Below are positions 1 to 10,149 of a stretch of 64,000 nucleotides of DNA, piece after piece. Source of the DNA: Terriglobia bacterium (GTDB lineage: Bacteria; Acidobacteriota; Terriglobia; Bryobacterales; Bryobacteraceae); the NCBI GenBank assembly GCA_021325175.1, contig JAJPHS010000139.1, positions 1-64,000 on the forward strand, read 5' to 3'. Both the position numbers and the translations under genes were made by a program. Each line of letters opens with the position of its first letter. The first letter of the stretch is position 1. A model generated the notes under the pieces. The model saw only the letters and a program-made list of their open reading frames with translations. It searched no databases and was not told where the DNA came from.

Positions 1-1037
1 CCGGTTCCGCCGTAGCGGCGGGTGATGCTGCCGTCGGCCTGAGTGAATTTCTCGAAAATCTTATCGAGCTTATCGGCCGGGATTCCGGGTCCGGTGTCGC
101 TTACCCGAATCCCCACTAGAATTTTTTCGTCGCTCCGGCGGGCCGTCGTGAGCCGGACCCGGACCTCGCCGCGCTCGGTGAACTTCAGGGCGTTCGACAG
201 CAGATTGGCAACGATTTGCTGCAGCCGCAGCGGATCGCCCAGAAGGTCGAACGGGCCGGCGTCATCGGCTTCGAACTTCAGATCCAGGCGCTTCTGCACG
301 GCCTTGGTGTTCTGCGATTTCACGCAATCTTCAATGACCGAGCGCACGTTGAAGGGCAGACGCTCCATCACCATCTTTCCGGCTTCGATCTTGGACAGGT
401 CGAGAATATCGTTGAGCACGCCGAGCAGCGAATAGGCGCAGCGCTGCGCGGTTTCCAGGTGCTCGCGCTGCTCGGGCGCGATGGGCGAGTCCAGCACCAC
501 GTCCAGCATCCCCAACAATCCATTCATGGGAGTGCGCAGTTCGTGGGACATGTTGGCGAGAAATTCGCTCTTGGCCTGGCTGGCGGCGAGGGCGGCGTGC
601 ATGGCTTTTTCCAGGTCCGCCGTGCGCTGCCGGATGCGCTCCTCGAGCAGTTCCTGATGCTGGCGAATCTCTTCCTGAGAGGCGGCCAGCGCCTCGATCA
701 TGCGATTGAAGCTTTCCCCCAGATACTCGATTTCATCGCCGGTCCGGCTCACCTGGATCGGCTCGAATTTGCCTTCGCGCACGCTGGTGATGCCGGCCTG
801 TAGCAGCGCCAGCGGGCGCGCCAGCAGGCGGATGGTAAAGCGCGAAAGCGCTCCGGCCACCACCACCACGATCGCGCACAGCATGATCCCCTTGCTCACG
901 TCGAAGGTGTGCATGCGCAGATCCCAGCACAGAACCATGATCACCACCCACAACACCAGCACGCCGGTGAAAATCGAAAATTTCGAGGCGAGCGAGCGGA
1001 AATGGGGCGGCTTGGGCTGCTTGGGGTCTTCTCTCAT
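1..1037 (-). CDS. sensor histidine kinase (TM + HAMP-like + HisKA + HATPase), C-terminus cut by window edge
   Basis: Reverse complement reads [25 protein letters not shown]...; H-box [26 protein letters not shown]; G-box [33 protein letters not shown]. Open at left edge, so absent from ORF track. Confidence 0.9.
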   Translation of the reverse strand, partial: [345 protein letters not shown]

Positions 1038-1219
1038 GCCGTCAGCAGCCCTTATCGGCGTGAGCTGCGTTTCTTTCGCGCCTGCCTCCACATTTTCATG
1101 GTGCGCCGAATCGGCGCGGCGGAATATCAGCAAGAGACCTTAGTACTCGCCTGTTTTCGCTTTTAGCTCCGCCCGCCGCTTCGTTTTCGTCGAGCAAGTC
1201 CCGTTACATCAGGCGCGCA

Positions 1220-2158
1220 GTGGCTGCTATGCTGTATAAAATGTCCCCGCGGCTGGCCGCCTCGCTGTGCGGCATTTCCCTTAAAAATCCGGTACTGGCG
1301 GCCTCCGGGACTTACGGATATGGGGTCGAGTTTAAGGAGTTCGTCGATCTTTCGGAGTTGGGCGGAATCGTAGTGAAGGGCCTTTCGCTCGAACCGATGC
1401 CCGGCAATCCGCCGCCGCGGCTGTTTGAAACTCAGGCCGGCATGATCAACTCGATCGGTTTGCAGAACATCGGCGTTCGCGCCTTCGTGCGCGAAAAACT
1501 CCCGGAGCTGCGGGCGGCCGGCGCGACCGTGATCGCGAATCTCTTTGGCTACGCCGTCGAGGACTACGTGGAGGTCGCCCACATACTTGAGGATGCAGAC
1601 GGCATCGCCGCTTATGAGCTGAACGTTTCCTGCCCGAATACGCGGCATGGCGGGATTTTTTTTTCAAGCGATCCGGTGCTGCTCGCCGAAGTGGTCGCGG
1701 CCGTGCGCGCCGTGGCCAGGCGCCCCCTGATCGTGAAGCTTTCCCCGAACGTCGCGCGCATCGAGCCGCTGGCGCAAGCCGCAGCCGCGGCCGGCGCCGA
1801 CGCCCTTTCGCTGGTGAACACTTTTGTCGCCCTGGCCATCGACCCGCGCACGCGCCGCTCCCGCATCGGAGCCGGATTCGGCGGCCTTTCCGGCCCGGCA
1901 ATCAAACCCATTGCCCTGCGAATGGTTTACGAGGCGGCGCAGGCCGTGAAAATTCCGGTGGTCGGCATTGGCGGCATTGCCAGCGGCCTCGACGTCGCGG
2001 AATTCCTGATGGCAGGCGCCTCGGCCGTGGAGGTTGGCTCGGTGAATTTCTGGGATCCGGCCGCCCCGCTGCGCATCGCGGGCGAACTGGACCGGTTTTT
2101 GGAACAGGAAAAAATCGAAAATATCTCCCAAATCATCGGGACATTCAAACTAAATTAA
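1220..2158 (+). CDS. pyrD: dihydroorotate dehydrogenase (class 1B-like catalytic subunit)
   Basis: [74 protein letters not shown]; start could be 1241. Confidence 0.93.
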   Translation: MAAMLYKMSPRLAASLCGISLKNPVLAASGTYGYGVEFKEFVDLSELGGIVVKGLSLEPMPGNPPPRLFETQAGMINSIGLQNIGVRAFVREKLPELRAAGATVIANLFGYAVEDYVEVAHILEDADGIAAYELNVSCPNTRHGGIFFSSDPVLLAEVVAAVRAVARRPLIVKLSPNVARIEPLAQAAAAAGADALSLVNTFVALAIDPRTRRSRIGAGFGGLSGPAIKPIALRMVYEAAQAVKIPVVGIGGIASGLDVAEFLMAGASAVEVGSVNFWDPAAPLRIAGELDRFLEQEKIENISQIIGTFKLN

Positions 2159-2174
2159 CACAGGAGAAATCGGC

Positions 2175-2552
2175 ATGACCAGAACCATTTCCACCGCCAA
2201 CGCCCCGAAAGCGATCGGGCCGTATTCACAAGCGGTGATTTCAAACGGCTTTGCGTTTTTGAGCGGGCAGATCCCGCTCGACCCGTCCTCCGGAGAGGTG
2301 ATTGAGGGAGACGTGGCGGCGCAAACCGAGCGCGTCCTGGAAAATCTGAAAGCGGTGCTTGAAGCCTCCGGATCGTCGCTGCAAAACGTGGTCAAGACCA
2401 CGGTATTTTTGAAAGATATGGGCGACTTCTCGAAAATGAACGAGGTTTACGCGCGTTACTTCGGGCAGAATTCGCCGGCCCGCAGCACCGTCGAAGTGGC
2501 GCGGCTGCCGCGCGGCGTGCGCGTCGAAATCGACTGCATCGCCTCGGCCTGA
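2175..2552 (+). CDS. ridA: RidA/YjgF family enamine/imine deaminase
   Basis: [25 protein letters not shown]...[23 protein letters not shown]. Confidence 0.93.
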   Translation: MTRTISTANAPKAIGPYSQAVISNGFAFLSGQIPLDPSSGEVIEGDVAAQTERVLENLKAVLEASGSSLQNVVKTTVFLKDMGDFSKMNEVYARYFGQNSPARSTVEVARLPRGVRVEIDCIASA

Positions 2553-2556
2553 CCCC

Positions 2557-3921
2557 ATGACCAGGGAAACCGGCTGGCTGCCGGATCTGATTTATCTGGA
2601 CGGCCGCTTCGCCTCCGGCGTGGCGATGTTCGCCGATGAATCCGGCCGTATTTCGCGTTTTTCGAGCGATCCCGAGGATTTGAAAGCCGCGCAGCGGATG
2701 GCCGGCCGCGCGCTGTTGCCCGGCTTGGTGAACGTCCATTCGCATGCCTTTCAACGGGTGATTCGCGGCCGAACCGAAAAACGCACCGCCGAGCGTGATA
2801 CCTTCTGGACCTGGCGCGCGGCGATGTACCACGCCGCTAATCGCGTCTCCGCCCAAGCCATGTACGATGTGGCGCGCATGGCCTTTCTGGAGATGCTGCT
2901 TTCCGGCATCACCACCGCCGGCGAATTTCATTACCTGCATCATCAGCCGGATGGAAGCGCCTGCCACCCGCGCAACCTTCTGGCGCTCGAAATCCTGCGC
3001 GCGGCGCGCGATTTGGGCCTCAGAATCGCGCTGCTGCGGACCGCATACGTTCGCGCCGGATGGAACAAGCCGCCCGATCCGGGGCAGATCCGGTTTCTCA
3101 CCCCGCGTGTCGAGGATTTTATAGCCGACACCGAGGCGCTGCGCGAATCGGCCGCCGACGATCGCGCCTGGGTCGGCGTCGCGCCGCACAGTATTCGCGC
3201 GGTTCCGCTCGACTATTTGCGCCGTGTCGCGAAATACGCCCGCGAAAACAAGCTCAGGACGCACATGCACGTGGCCGAGCAGCCGGCCGAAGTCGACGCC
3301 TGTTTGGGCGAGTACGGCTGCCGGCCGGTGGAACTGCTGCATCGCGAGGGCCTGCTCGATCATCGCTTCACCGCGATTCACGCCATCCACATTACTCCGG
3401 AAGAGGCCGGTTTTCTTGGAAATTCGCAGGTCTGCGCCTGTCCGACTTCGGAGCGAAATCTGGGCGACGGCGCCGTTCCCGCCGATCTGCTCTACAACGC
3501 CGGCGCAAAAATTTGTTTCGGAACCGACAGCAATATTCAGATCGATGTGCTGGAGGACGCGCGTCTGCTTGAATACGATCTGCGAATGAACAAGTTGCAG
3601 CGCGTGGTTCTTTCAGACAGCGACGATCTGGCGCGGCGCTTATTTCAAAGCGCCACGGAATCGGGCGCCGACAGCCTCGGCTCGCCCGGCGGAAAATTGG
3701 AAGCGGGCCGCGCCGCCGATTTCTTCACCATCGACCTGGAGGATTTATCGGTGGCCGGCGCGGACCCGTCTTCCCTGCTCGATCACATCGTTTTTTCGCT
3801 GGAACGGACCGCGATTCGCGAGGTTTTCATCGGCGGAAAGCGCGTCGTTCAAGACGGACGGCATCCTGCGCAGGAAGAGGTAATTCGCAATTTCGCGCGC
3901 ATTCAGCGGAATTTATGGTGA
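2557..3921 (+). CDS. hutF: formimidoylglutamate deiminase (HutF-type amidohydrolase)
   Basis: LPGLVNVHSHAFQRVIRGR, THMHVAEQPAEV, CPTSERNLGDG, FGTDSNIQIDVLEDARLLEYDLR. Confidence 0.88.
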   Translation: MTRETGWLPDLIYLDGRFASGVAMFADESGRISRFSSDPEDLKAAQRMAGRALLPGLVNVHSHAFQRVIRGRTEKRTAERDTFWTWRAAMYHAANRVSAQAMYDVARMAFLEMLLSGITTAGEFHYLHHQPDGSACHPRNLLALEILRAARDLGLRIALLRTAYVRAGWNKPPDPGQIRFLTPRVEDFIADTEALRESAADDRAWVGVAPHSIRAVPLDYLRRVAKYARENKLRTHMHVAEQPAEVDACLGEYGCRPVELLHREGLLDHRFTAIHAIHITPEEAGFLGNSQVCACPTSERNLGDGAVPADLLYNAGAKICFGTDSNIQIDVLEDARLLEYDLRMNKLQRVVLSDSDDLARRLFQSATESGADSLGSPGGKLEAGRAADFFTIDLEDLSVAGADPSSLLDHIVFSLERTAIREVFIGGKRVVQDGRHPAQEEVIRNFARIQRNLW

Positions 3922-5027
3922 AAACGGCGTCGATTTTGCGCGATTTAGTCGCCATCCCCTCGGTTTCTTCGCTGAGCAACGTCCCGGTGGTGAATTACGC
4001 GCTCAATTTTCTCCAGGGATGGAAGATCGAGCGCCACCCCTACACCGATCCCGCGGGAACCGCGAAATTAAACGTCGTGGCCCGCACCAGGCCCGGAATC
4101 GCCGGGCTCGCGCTCGTTTGCCACACCGATACGGTGCCGTTCGACCCGGATTGGAAGGAAGCGGTAAATCCGAAAATTCGCGGCGGGAAGCTGTACGGAC
4201 GCGGCAGTTGCGACGTCAAAGGATTTCTGGCTTGCGTTCTGAGCGCGGCGTCGAAGATCGATCCGCAAGAACTGACGACGCCGCTGGCGGTCGCGCTCAC
4301 AGCCGATGAAGAGATCGGATGCGTGGGCGCTAAATTTTTAGCGAAGAAAAAAGCTCTTCGCGCCCGCCACACGATTATCGGCGAGCCGACCGGACTCGCG
4401 CCGGTTCGCGCCGGGAAAGGATACGCGCTGGCGGAGATCGTGGTTCGGGGAAAAGAGGCGCATAGCGCTTTTCCGGCAAGCGGGCGATCGGCGATTGGCG
4501 ACGCAGCGCGCGTGATTCTCGCACTGGAGCGCGTATCCAGGAAGCTGGCGTCGCGGCGCAATCGCGCTTTCGATCCCTCCTACACGACGCTGAACGCCGG
4601 AGTGATCCGGGGCGGATCCGCGAAAAACATCGTGCCGGGAGAATGTCGTATTACGGTCGAGTGGCGGCCGATCCCGGGACAGGACGGCGGATGGGCGGCG
4701 GAGTTGATTCGCGAAGAACTCGCGGCGCTGCGGGAAAAGGACGCGGGCTTCGCCGCGGAGCTCGAAGTGAAGCGGCTTGATCCGGCATTCGCGCCGTCGC
4801 GGGACGATGCGCTGGCGGGGCTGCTCGAAACGCTCAGCGGCCGGCGCGCGACCACGGTCGCGTTTGGAACCGAGGCGGCGCACCTGGGAACGCCGGGCGC
4901 GGAAACGGTCGTCTTCGGTCCCGGCGATATGACGGTGGCGCACAAGTCGGGCGAGTTTGTACCGATCGACGAGTTGGAAGAGTGCGTAACCTATCTGGAC
5001 GCGGCGATCCGGAATTTTTGCGCGTGA
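3915..5027 (+). CDS. M20 family metallopeptidase/deacylase (ArgE/DapE-like)
   Basis: LVCHTDTVPFD, GRGSCDVKGFLA, ALTADEEIGCVGAK, HTIIGEPTGL, FGTEAAHLG; overlaps hutF by 7 bp. Confidence 0.85.
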   Translation: MVKTASILRDLVAIPSVSSLSNVPVVNYALNFLQGWKIERHPYTDPAGTAKLNVVARTRPGIAGLALVCHTDTVPFDPDWKEAVNPKIRGGKLYGRGSCDVKGFLACVLSAASKIDPQELTTPLAVALTADEEIGCVGAKFLAKKKALRARHTIIGEPTGLAPVRAGKGYALAEIVVRGKEAHSAFPASGRSAIGDAARVILALERVSRKLASRRNRAFDPSYTTLNAGVIRGGSAKNIVPGECRITVEWRPIPGQDGGWAAELIREELAALREKDAGFAAELEVKRLDPAFAPSRDDALAGLLETLSGRRATTVAFGTEAAHLGTPGAETVVFGPGDMTVAHKSGEFVPIDELEECVTYLDAAIRNFCA

Positions 5028-5045
5028 CGGCTATGATAAGACTCT

Positions 5046-6629
5046 GTGCCTGAAAATTTCGATGCAATCATCATCGGCGGCGGGCATAACGGGCTCGTCA
5101 CCGCCGCGTATCTGGCGCGCGCCAGGCGGCGCGTGATCGTTTTGGAAGCCCGCGAGCTGGTGGGCGGATGCGCCGTTACCGAAGAAATCTGGCCCGGCTA
5201 CCGGGTCTCGACGGGGGCGTATCTTTCGAGCCTTCTGCAACAAAAAGTGGTTCGCGATCTGGAGCTGGAGAAGTTCGGATATAAGGTCGACGCGAAAGAT
5301 CCGGCGTTTTTTTCTCCCTTTCCCGATGGGCGGTGCCTGTTCATGTGGCAGGACCGGGCGAAGACGATTGAAGAAATCGCGAAATTTTCCAAGCGCGACG
5401 CGGAAACCTATCCCCGATATGAAGAGCGGCTGGAAAAACTGGCGCGCGTCGCCGAAGAAATGCTGCTCACCACGCCGCCTCCGTTTCCGCCGGGCGGCAT
5501 GGGCGATGCGATGGAGTATCTGAAGCTGGCCGGATCGATGCGTGGGTTGTCGAAGCGCGAGGTTGTGGCGCTGATCAAAATTTTCACTCAAAGCGCGGCG
5601 GATTTTTTGGATGAGTGGTTTGAATCGGAAGAAGTGAAGGTCACGCTGGCCACCGATGGCGTGATCGGCGCAAACGGCGGGCCGCGATCGCCGGGAACGG
5701 CCTACATTCTGTTGCATCACTGCATGGGCGGCGTGAACGGCCATCGCGGGCTGTGGGGATTCGTGCGCGGCGGGATGGGCGCGGTGTCCAATGCGATCGC
5801 GGAATCGGCGCGCTCGCGCGGCGCGGTGATCCGCACCAGTTCCCCGGTCGCGAAAATTTTGGTGAAGGAGGGGCGCGTTCGCGGCGTCGCGCTCGAAAAT
5901 GGCGACGAGATTCAGGCGCGCATCGTGGCGAGCGGCGTCGATCCGCGGCGGACTTTTCTCCAATTGATGGAGGAGCGCGACCTCGATCCGGATTTTCTCG
6001 AAGACATTCGGCACTTCCGGTCCGAGGGAACGTCGCTCAAAATGAATCTTGCGCTGAGCGGCTTGCCGGAGTTTCGCGCGCTCGCCGGAGCGCCCGGGCC
6101 GCAGCACAAAGCGACCATGCACATCTGCCCGTCGATCGATTACATCGAGCGCGCCTGGGACGACGCCAAATACGGCCGCCCGTCGCAATCGCCGCTGATC
6201 GAGATGACCATTCCCACCATGTACGATCCGTCGCTTGCGCCGCCGGGCCGCCACATCATGGGAATTTTTCTGCAATACGCGCCGTACACGCTGCGCGGCG
6301 CCACCTGGGACGAGCTGCGCGAAGGCTACGCGGATCGCGTGCTGGAGGTGATCGAGGAATATTGCCCGAATATCAAATCGATCGTGCTGGAGCGGCAGAC
6401 GCTCACGCCGCTCGATCTGGAGCGCCGTTTCGGCATCACCGGCGGAAACATTTTTCACGGCGAGATGAGCGCGGATCAAATGTTTGTCCTGCGGCCCGTG
6501 GCCGGATTCGCGCGCTACCGGATGCCGGTTCGCGGGCTTTATTTATGCGGCTCCGGCGCGCATCCGGGCGGCGGCGTGATGGGCGCGCCGGGCCACAACT
6601 GCGCGCGGGAAATCTTAAAGGATCGTTAA
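5046..6629 (+). CDS. FAD-dependent NAD(P)/FAD oxidoreductase (phytoene desaturase/PYROXD2-like)
   Basis: Rossmann DAIIIGGGHNGLVTAAYLARARRRVIVLEA; C-terminal LYLCGSGAHPGGGVMGAPGHNCARE. Confidence 0.9.
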   Translation: MPENFDAIIIGGGHNGLVTAAYLARARRRVIVLEARELVGGCAVTEEIWPGYRVSTGAYLSSLLQQKVVRDLELEKFGYKVDAKDPAFFSPFPDGRCLFMWQDRAKTIEEIAKFSKRDAETYPRYEERLEKLARVAEEMLLTTPPPFPPGGMGDAMEYLKLAGSMRGLSKREVVALIKIFTQSAADFLDEWFESEEVKVTLATDGVIGANGGPRSPGTAYILLHHCMGGVNGHRGLWGFVRGGMGAVSNAIAESARSRGAVIRTSSPVAKILVKEGRVRGVALENGDEIQARIVASGVDPRRTFLQLMEERDLDPDFLEDIRHFRSEGTSLKMNLALSGLPEFRALAGAPGPQHKATMHICPSIDYIERAWDDAKYGRPSQSPLIEMTIPTMYDPSLAPPGRHIMGIFLQYAPYTLRGATWDELREGYADRVLEVIEEYCPNIKSIVLERQTLTPLDLERRFGITGGNIFHGEMSADQMFVLRPVAGFARYRMPVRGLYLCGSGAHPGGGVMGAPGHNCAREILKDR

Positions 6630-6648
6630 AGGGTACAATTGATCGGTT

Positions 6649-7326
6649 ATGGCGCTTGACGTCCTGCTGGTGGACGACCACAAGATCATGCGCGACGGCA
6701 TTAAAGCCATCCTGAGCCGCGGCGAAGAGTTTCGCGTGGTGGGCGAGGCCGAGTCGGGCATGGACGCGGTGCAGTTCGTCAAGAATCACCGGCCCGATCT
6801 GGTGCTGATGGACATCGGCCTTCCGGGGCTGAACGGCGTCGAGACGACGGCCGAAATTTTGCGCCACCACCCCGCCTGTAAAATCATCATCCTTTCGATG
6901 TACGACGATGAAAATTCTGTGGTGAGCGCGATCCGCAGCGGCGCGCGCGCCTTCATTTTGAAAAAAGCGTCGGATACGGATCTGGTGGAGGCGCTGCGCA
7001 TGGTGGCCCGCGGCGGAGCGTATCTGAGCCCGCAGGTCTCCGACCGGCTGCTGGCGCGCATTCAGAAAGGCGATTTGCAGGCAAAGGCGGCGCCGGCCGC
7101 GCTCGAAGGATTGTCGCCGCGCGAGCTACAGGTGCTGCGCATGGTGGCGGAGGGCAAGACGAGCAAGGAAATCGCGGTCGTGCTCGATCTGCGCGAGCAG
7201 ACGGTCCGCAGTTACCGCAAAACCATGATGAAAAAACTGGGCGTGAATAACGTGGCCGGACTGACGCAGCTCGCCTTATCGACCGGCCTGACGCGGTTAC
7301 CGAAGGGCGCGGCGGAAGGCGGCTAG
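6649..7326 (+). CDS. NarL/LuxR family response regulator
   Basis: Receiver DVLLVDDHKIMRDGI...DLVLMDIGLPGLNG; HTH LSPRELQVLRMVAEGKTSKEIAVVLDLREQTVRSYRKTMMKKLGV. Confidence 0.94.
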   Translation: MALDVLLVDDHKIMRDGIKAILSRGEEFRVVGEAESGMDAVQFVKNHRPDLVLMDIGLPGLNGVETTAEILRHHPACKIIILSMYDDENSVVSAIRSGARAFILKKASDTDLVEALRMVARGGAYLSPQVSDRLLARIQKGDLQAKAAPAALEGLSPRELQVLRMVAEGKTSKEIAVVLDLREQTVRSYRKTMMKKLGVNNVAGLTQLALSTGLTRLPKGAAEGG

Positions 7327-7329
7327 CGA

Positions 7330-8229
7330 GTGCAACGCGACTCGCCTTGGGGACCGATCGCCGTCGCCGACGCGCACCTGCACTTTTTTTCCCATCGTTT
7401 TTTCACCACGCTCGCCGCGCAAAAGCCCGGGCTCACGACGGAGGAAATCAGGTCGAAAACGGGAGTCAACCTGCCGCCGGAAGAGCCGGAACGCTTCGCG
7501 GCGATGTGGGCGCGCGAGCTGGACCGCCATGGCGTGGAGCGCGCCGCGCTGATCGCCAGCGTGCCCGGCGACGAAAGCTCCGTACTGGCCGCGGCGCGCG
7601 CGTTTCCCGGTCGATTTTTCGCCTTTGCGATGGTCCATCCGCGGATGTGGACGCCCGAGAATTTCGCCGGCGCGAGCGCGGCGTGCCTGTTTCCGGCGAT
7701 GCACGGCTACTCGGTTCACGACGATTTCGCGCAGCCGGTGTTTCAATGGGCGGAACAAAACCGGAGCGTCGTGTTTGTGCACTGCGGTGTGCTGAGCGTG
7801 GGGATTCGCGGCAAGCTGGGGCTGGCCTCGCCATTCGACATGCGGTTTTCGAATCCGGTCGATCTGCATGCCGTCGCGCTTCGCTACCCGGCCGCGCGTT
7901 TCGTCGTGCCGCATTTCGGCGCCGGATATTTTCGCGAAGCGCTGATGCTGGCCGATCTGTGCCCCAACGTGTACCTGGATACGTCCAGCTCCAATTCCTG
8001 GATGCGCTATCAGGAATCGCACCTTGATTTGCGGCAGGTGTTCCGGCGCGCGCTGGACGTCGCAGGTCCGCAGCGGCTGCTGTTCGGCAGCGATTCGGCG
8101 CTGCTGCCGCCGGGTTGGAAGCATCAGGTCTTTGACGATCAGGCGACGGCGCTGTACGAGCTTGGCGTGAGCCTGCATGACGCGCGGGCGATTTTCGGGG
8201 AAAATTTGCTGAGAATTCTGGCGCGCTGA
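7330..8229 (+). CDS. amidohydrolase (COG2159-type) family protein
   Basis: VADAHLHFF, VVPHFGAGYFREALMLADLCPNVYLDTSSSNSW, LLFGSDSALLPPGWK; GTG start. Confidence 0.8.
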   Translation: MQRDSPWGPIAVADAHLHFFSHRFFTTLAAQKPGLTTEEIRSKTGVNLPPEEPERFAAMWARELDRHGVERAALIASVPGDESSVLAAARAFPGRFFAFAMVHPRMWTPENFAGASAACLFPAMHGYSVHDDFAQPVFQWAEQNRSVVFVHCGVLSVGIRGKLGLASPFDMRFSNPVDLHAVALRYPAARFVVPHFGAGYFREALMLADLCPNVYLDTSSSNSWMRYQESHLDLRQVFRRALDVAGPQRLLFGSDSALLPPGWKHQVFDDQATALYELGVSLHDARAIFGENLLRILAR

Positions 8230-8280
8230 GCCGACATTGTAAATGTGCTGGCGCGAATTCTCGGGCTGCGAAAAGCAGCG

Positions 8281-8745
8281 ATGATTTATCCCATTCGTCC
8301 AGTGCCGCGATGCGCGGTGCTCGCGGACGGATTCCGGTCGCTGGGACCGGTGCGCGTTTTTCCCTCCGGATGGAACGAGGAAGCGGCGAAGTTCGATCCG
8401 CAGGCCATCGCGGCGCCGCTCCCCCGGTTGGAAACGCTGGCGGGCGCGGTAACGCTGACGCACGCGGTGATCGTTTTCCGGCGCCAATGGGAGCCGCGTC
8501 TCGATGCGGCGCAGCGCGATCGCCTGTGGCGCGCTTTTCGCGTGCCCGTATTTGAGCAGATCATCGCGGAAGATTGCACCCTGCTGGCCGCCGAATGCGA
8601 AGCGCACGATGGATTGCACATCGAATCGGCGAAATTCGCGGCGGGCGATCATGAAATCGACCGCTCGGCGTGCGCGTGCGGAAAAACAACGCCGAGACTG
8701 ACCGGACGCGAAGCAATCCGCCGGGCGGCGGCGTACGCGCGCTGA
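8281..8745 (+). CDS. hypothetical protein
   Basis: ORF 8245-8745; internal ATG (MIYPIRPVPRCAVLADG) more likely; coding direction agrees with upstream genes. Confidence 0.5.
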   Translation: MIYPIRPVPRCAVLADGFRSLGPVRVFPSGWNEEAAKFDPQAIAAPLPRLETLAGAVTLTHAVIVFRRQWEPRLDAAQRDRLWRAFRVPVFEQIIAEDCTLLAAECEAHDGLHIESAKFAAGDHEIDRSACACGKTTPRLTGREAIRRAAAYAR

Positions 8746-8796
8746 AAACGGCCTGGCGCGCGCCGGCTCCGACGTCCATTCTGTTATCCGACGGCG

Positions 8797-9372
8797 CTAT
8801 AAGGAGATTGCTTTTAGAATCGTTTCGGCGGGGCTTTCACCGCTTTCCGACCAGAGCTGGCGGCGTTCGAGGGGGACTATGCGCTCGATTTCGTGAATCA
8901 GGTGAACCAGGCTTTTCAGATTGGACTCGCCCATCTTAATTCCTCCCTCTATGCGGGGATCGGGAAGATAGCGCGAGTCGTTACCGAAATCGATCCGGAG
9001 TTGATCGCCGATTTCGTTTTCAAAGGCTGGGCCGAAGCAGGAAATCATTACGCCGGCGGGGGCTAATTTCCAATCGCCTTCGTATTGAAAAAGATCCCAG
9101 GCGGTATCCACCTCGGCCAGGGAGTCGTCCTGCATGAATTCGCCCGCGGCCTCCGCCAGCGCGGCCGGATCGGCGCCGGGAGAAAATTCGCGCTCGAACT
9201 GCGGCGGCTCGGAATGCTCCAGCGCGTAGATTCGAAGCGCGGGACCGCGCGCGGCGAGCTTTGAAAAAGGGAAGATTCCCAGGATGTTTTCGAAGTAACG
9301 CAAAGCCCGGTGCGCGCTGTATCCTCCGTTGCGGCGAGCGATCCAGCAGGAAAGATAAAGACGGTCAGCCAT
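8797..9372 (-). CDS. conserved hypothetical protein
   Basis: 191-aa ORF MADRLYLSCWIARRNGGYSAHRALRYFENILGIFPFSK...; no competing ORF on + strand. Confidence 0.65.
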   Translation of the reverse strand: MADRLYLSCWIARRNGGYSAHRALRYFENILGIFPFSKLAARGPALRIYALEHSEPPQFEREFSPGADPAALAEAAGEFMQDDSLAEVDTAWDLFQYEGDWKLAPAGVMISCFGPAFENEIGDQLRIDFGNDSRYLPDPRIEGGIKMGESNLKSLVHLIHEIERIVPLERRQLWSESGESPAETILKAISL

Positions 9373-9427
9373 GAAAATACGGTTAAAGGTCGCTCGCGGG
9401 CCTGAAGCGATTGTATCCTACTGAGAT

Positions 9428-9931
9428 ATGATCACGGATTTAGTGCAGATCCGGCGCCTGGGCGAGAAGAAGCACGCGGAAAATGAGCGGTTCCGGAAGC
9501 ATTTGAAGACGCGCGAATGGGCCGAAAAGCAGTTGCGGCGCGCGGCGCGGGAGATTCAGGAAAAATTCGATTGCCGGCAATGCGCCGAATGCTGTCGCGT
9601 CACGGAAGTGGAGCCCACCCGGCGCGATATCGAGCGGCTTTCCAAATTTCTGGGCATCAGCACTCGTGAGTTCATCGCAAAATACACCATGATTGCCGAA
9701 GACAAATCGCGTATTTTGAAAAGATCGGAGAAAAAAGGCTGCATTTTTCTGAGCGGCAACGATTGCACGGTGTATGAAGCGCGGCCGCTCGACTGCTCCG
9801 GCTTCCCCCATTTAATGAAAGGGGCGGGATCGATTCCGGCCAAGATGTGGGCGTTCGTCGAGCGCGCGGAATTTTGCCCGATCGTCTACAACTGGATGGA
9901 GGAGGCCAAAAAGCTCACGAAATTTCGTTGA
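9428..9931 (+). CDS. YkgJ family cysteine cluster protein
   Basis: FDCRQCAECCRVTEVEPTRRDIERLSKFLG...CIFLSGNDCTVYEARPLDCSGFP. Confidence 0.88.
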   Translation: MITDLVQIRRLGEKKHAENERFRKHLKTREWAEKQLRRAAREIQEKFDCRQCAECCRVTEVEPTRRDIERLSKFLGISTREFIAKYTMIAEDKSRILKRSEKKGCIFLSGNDCTVYEARPLDCSGFPHLMKGAGSIPAKMWAFVERAEFCPIVYNWMEEAKKLTKFR

Positions 9932-10103
9932 GCGACGTGTCGTTTTCCTCGTCAGCGGGCCGGTCCTGCGCCGGACCTGCTTCGCTGCACGGCGAACCGG
10001 CCGGCTCCCATGTTCCGTCGTTACAACGAATCTCGCGTCCGTTCTGGCAGGCGGTGGCGCCGTGTTCGTAGCGCTTACCGTCGAGCGTGCATTCGCGCGG
10101 CAT
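9915..10103 (-). CDS. small DUF1496-like/secreted-type protein
   Basis: MPRECTLDGKRYEHGATACQNGREIRCNDGTWEPAGSPCSEA..., paired-Cys pattern; 3' end overlaps the ykgJ-like gene. Confidence 0.5.
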   Translation of the reverse strand: MPRECTLDGKRYEHGATACQNGREIRCNDGTWEPAGSPCSEAGPAQDRPADEENDTSLNEIS

Positions 10104-10149
10104 ATGAATCGGACGATTTGCGGCCCGGCTGTGTTTCGCGTGCCGCCAA

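Noticed and set aside
43-1166. Plus-strand ORFs at the left edge
   Set aside because: Minus strand encodes a histidine kinase with intact H and G boxes across this region.
5031-6479. 482-aa minus ORF antisense to the FAD oxidoreductase, and the similar 7297-8652 minus ORF
   Set aside because: Shadow ORFs opposite genes with clear family motifs.
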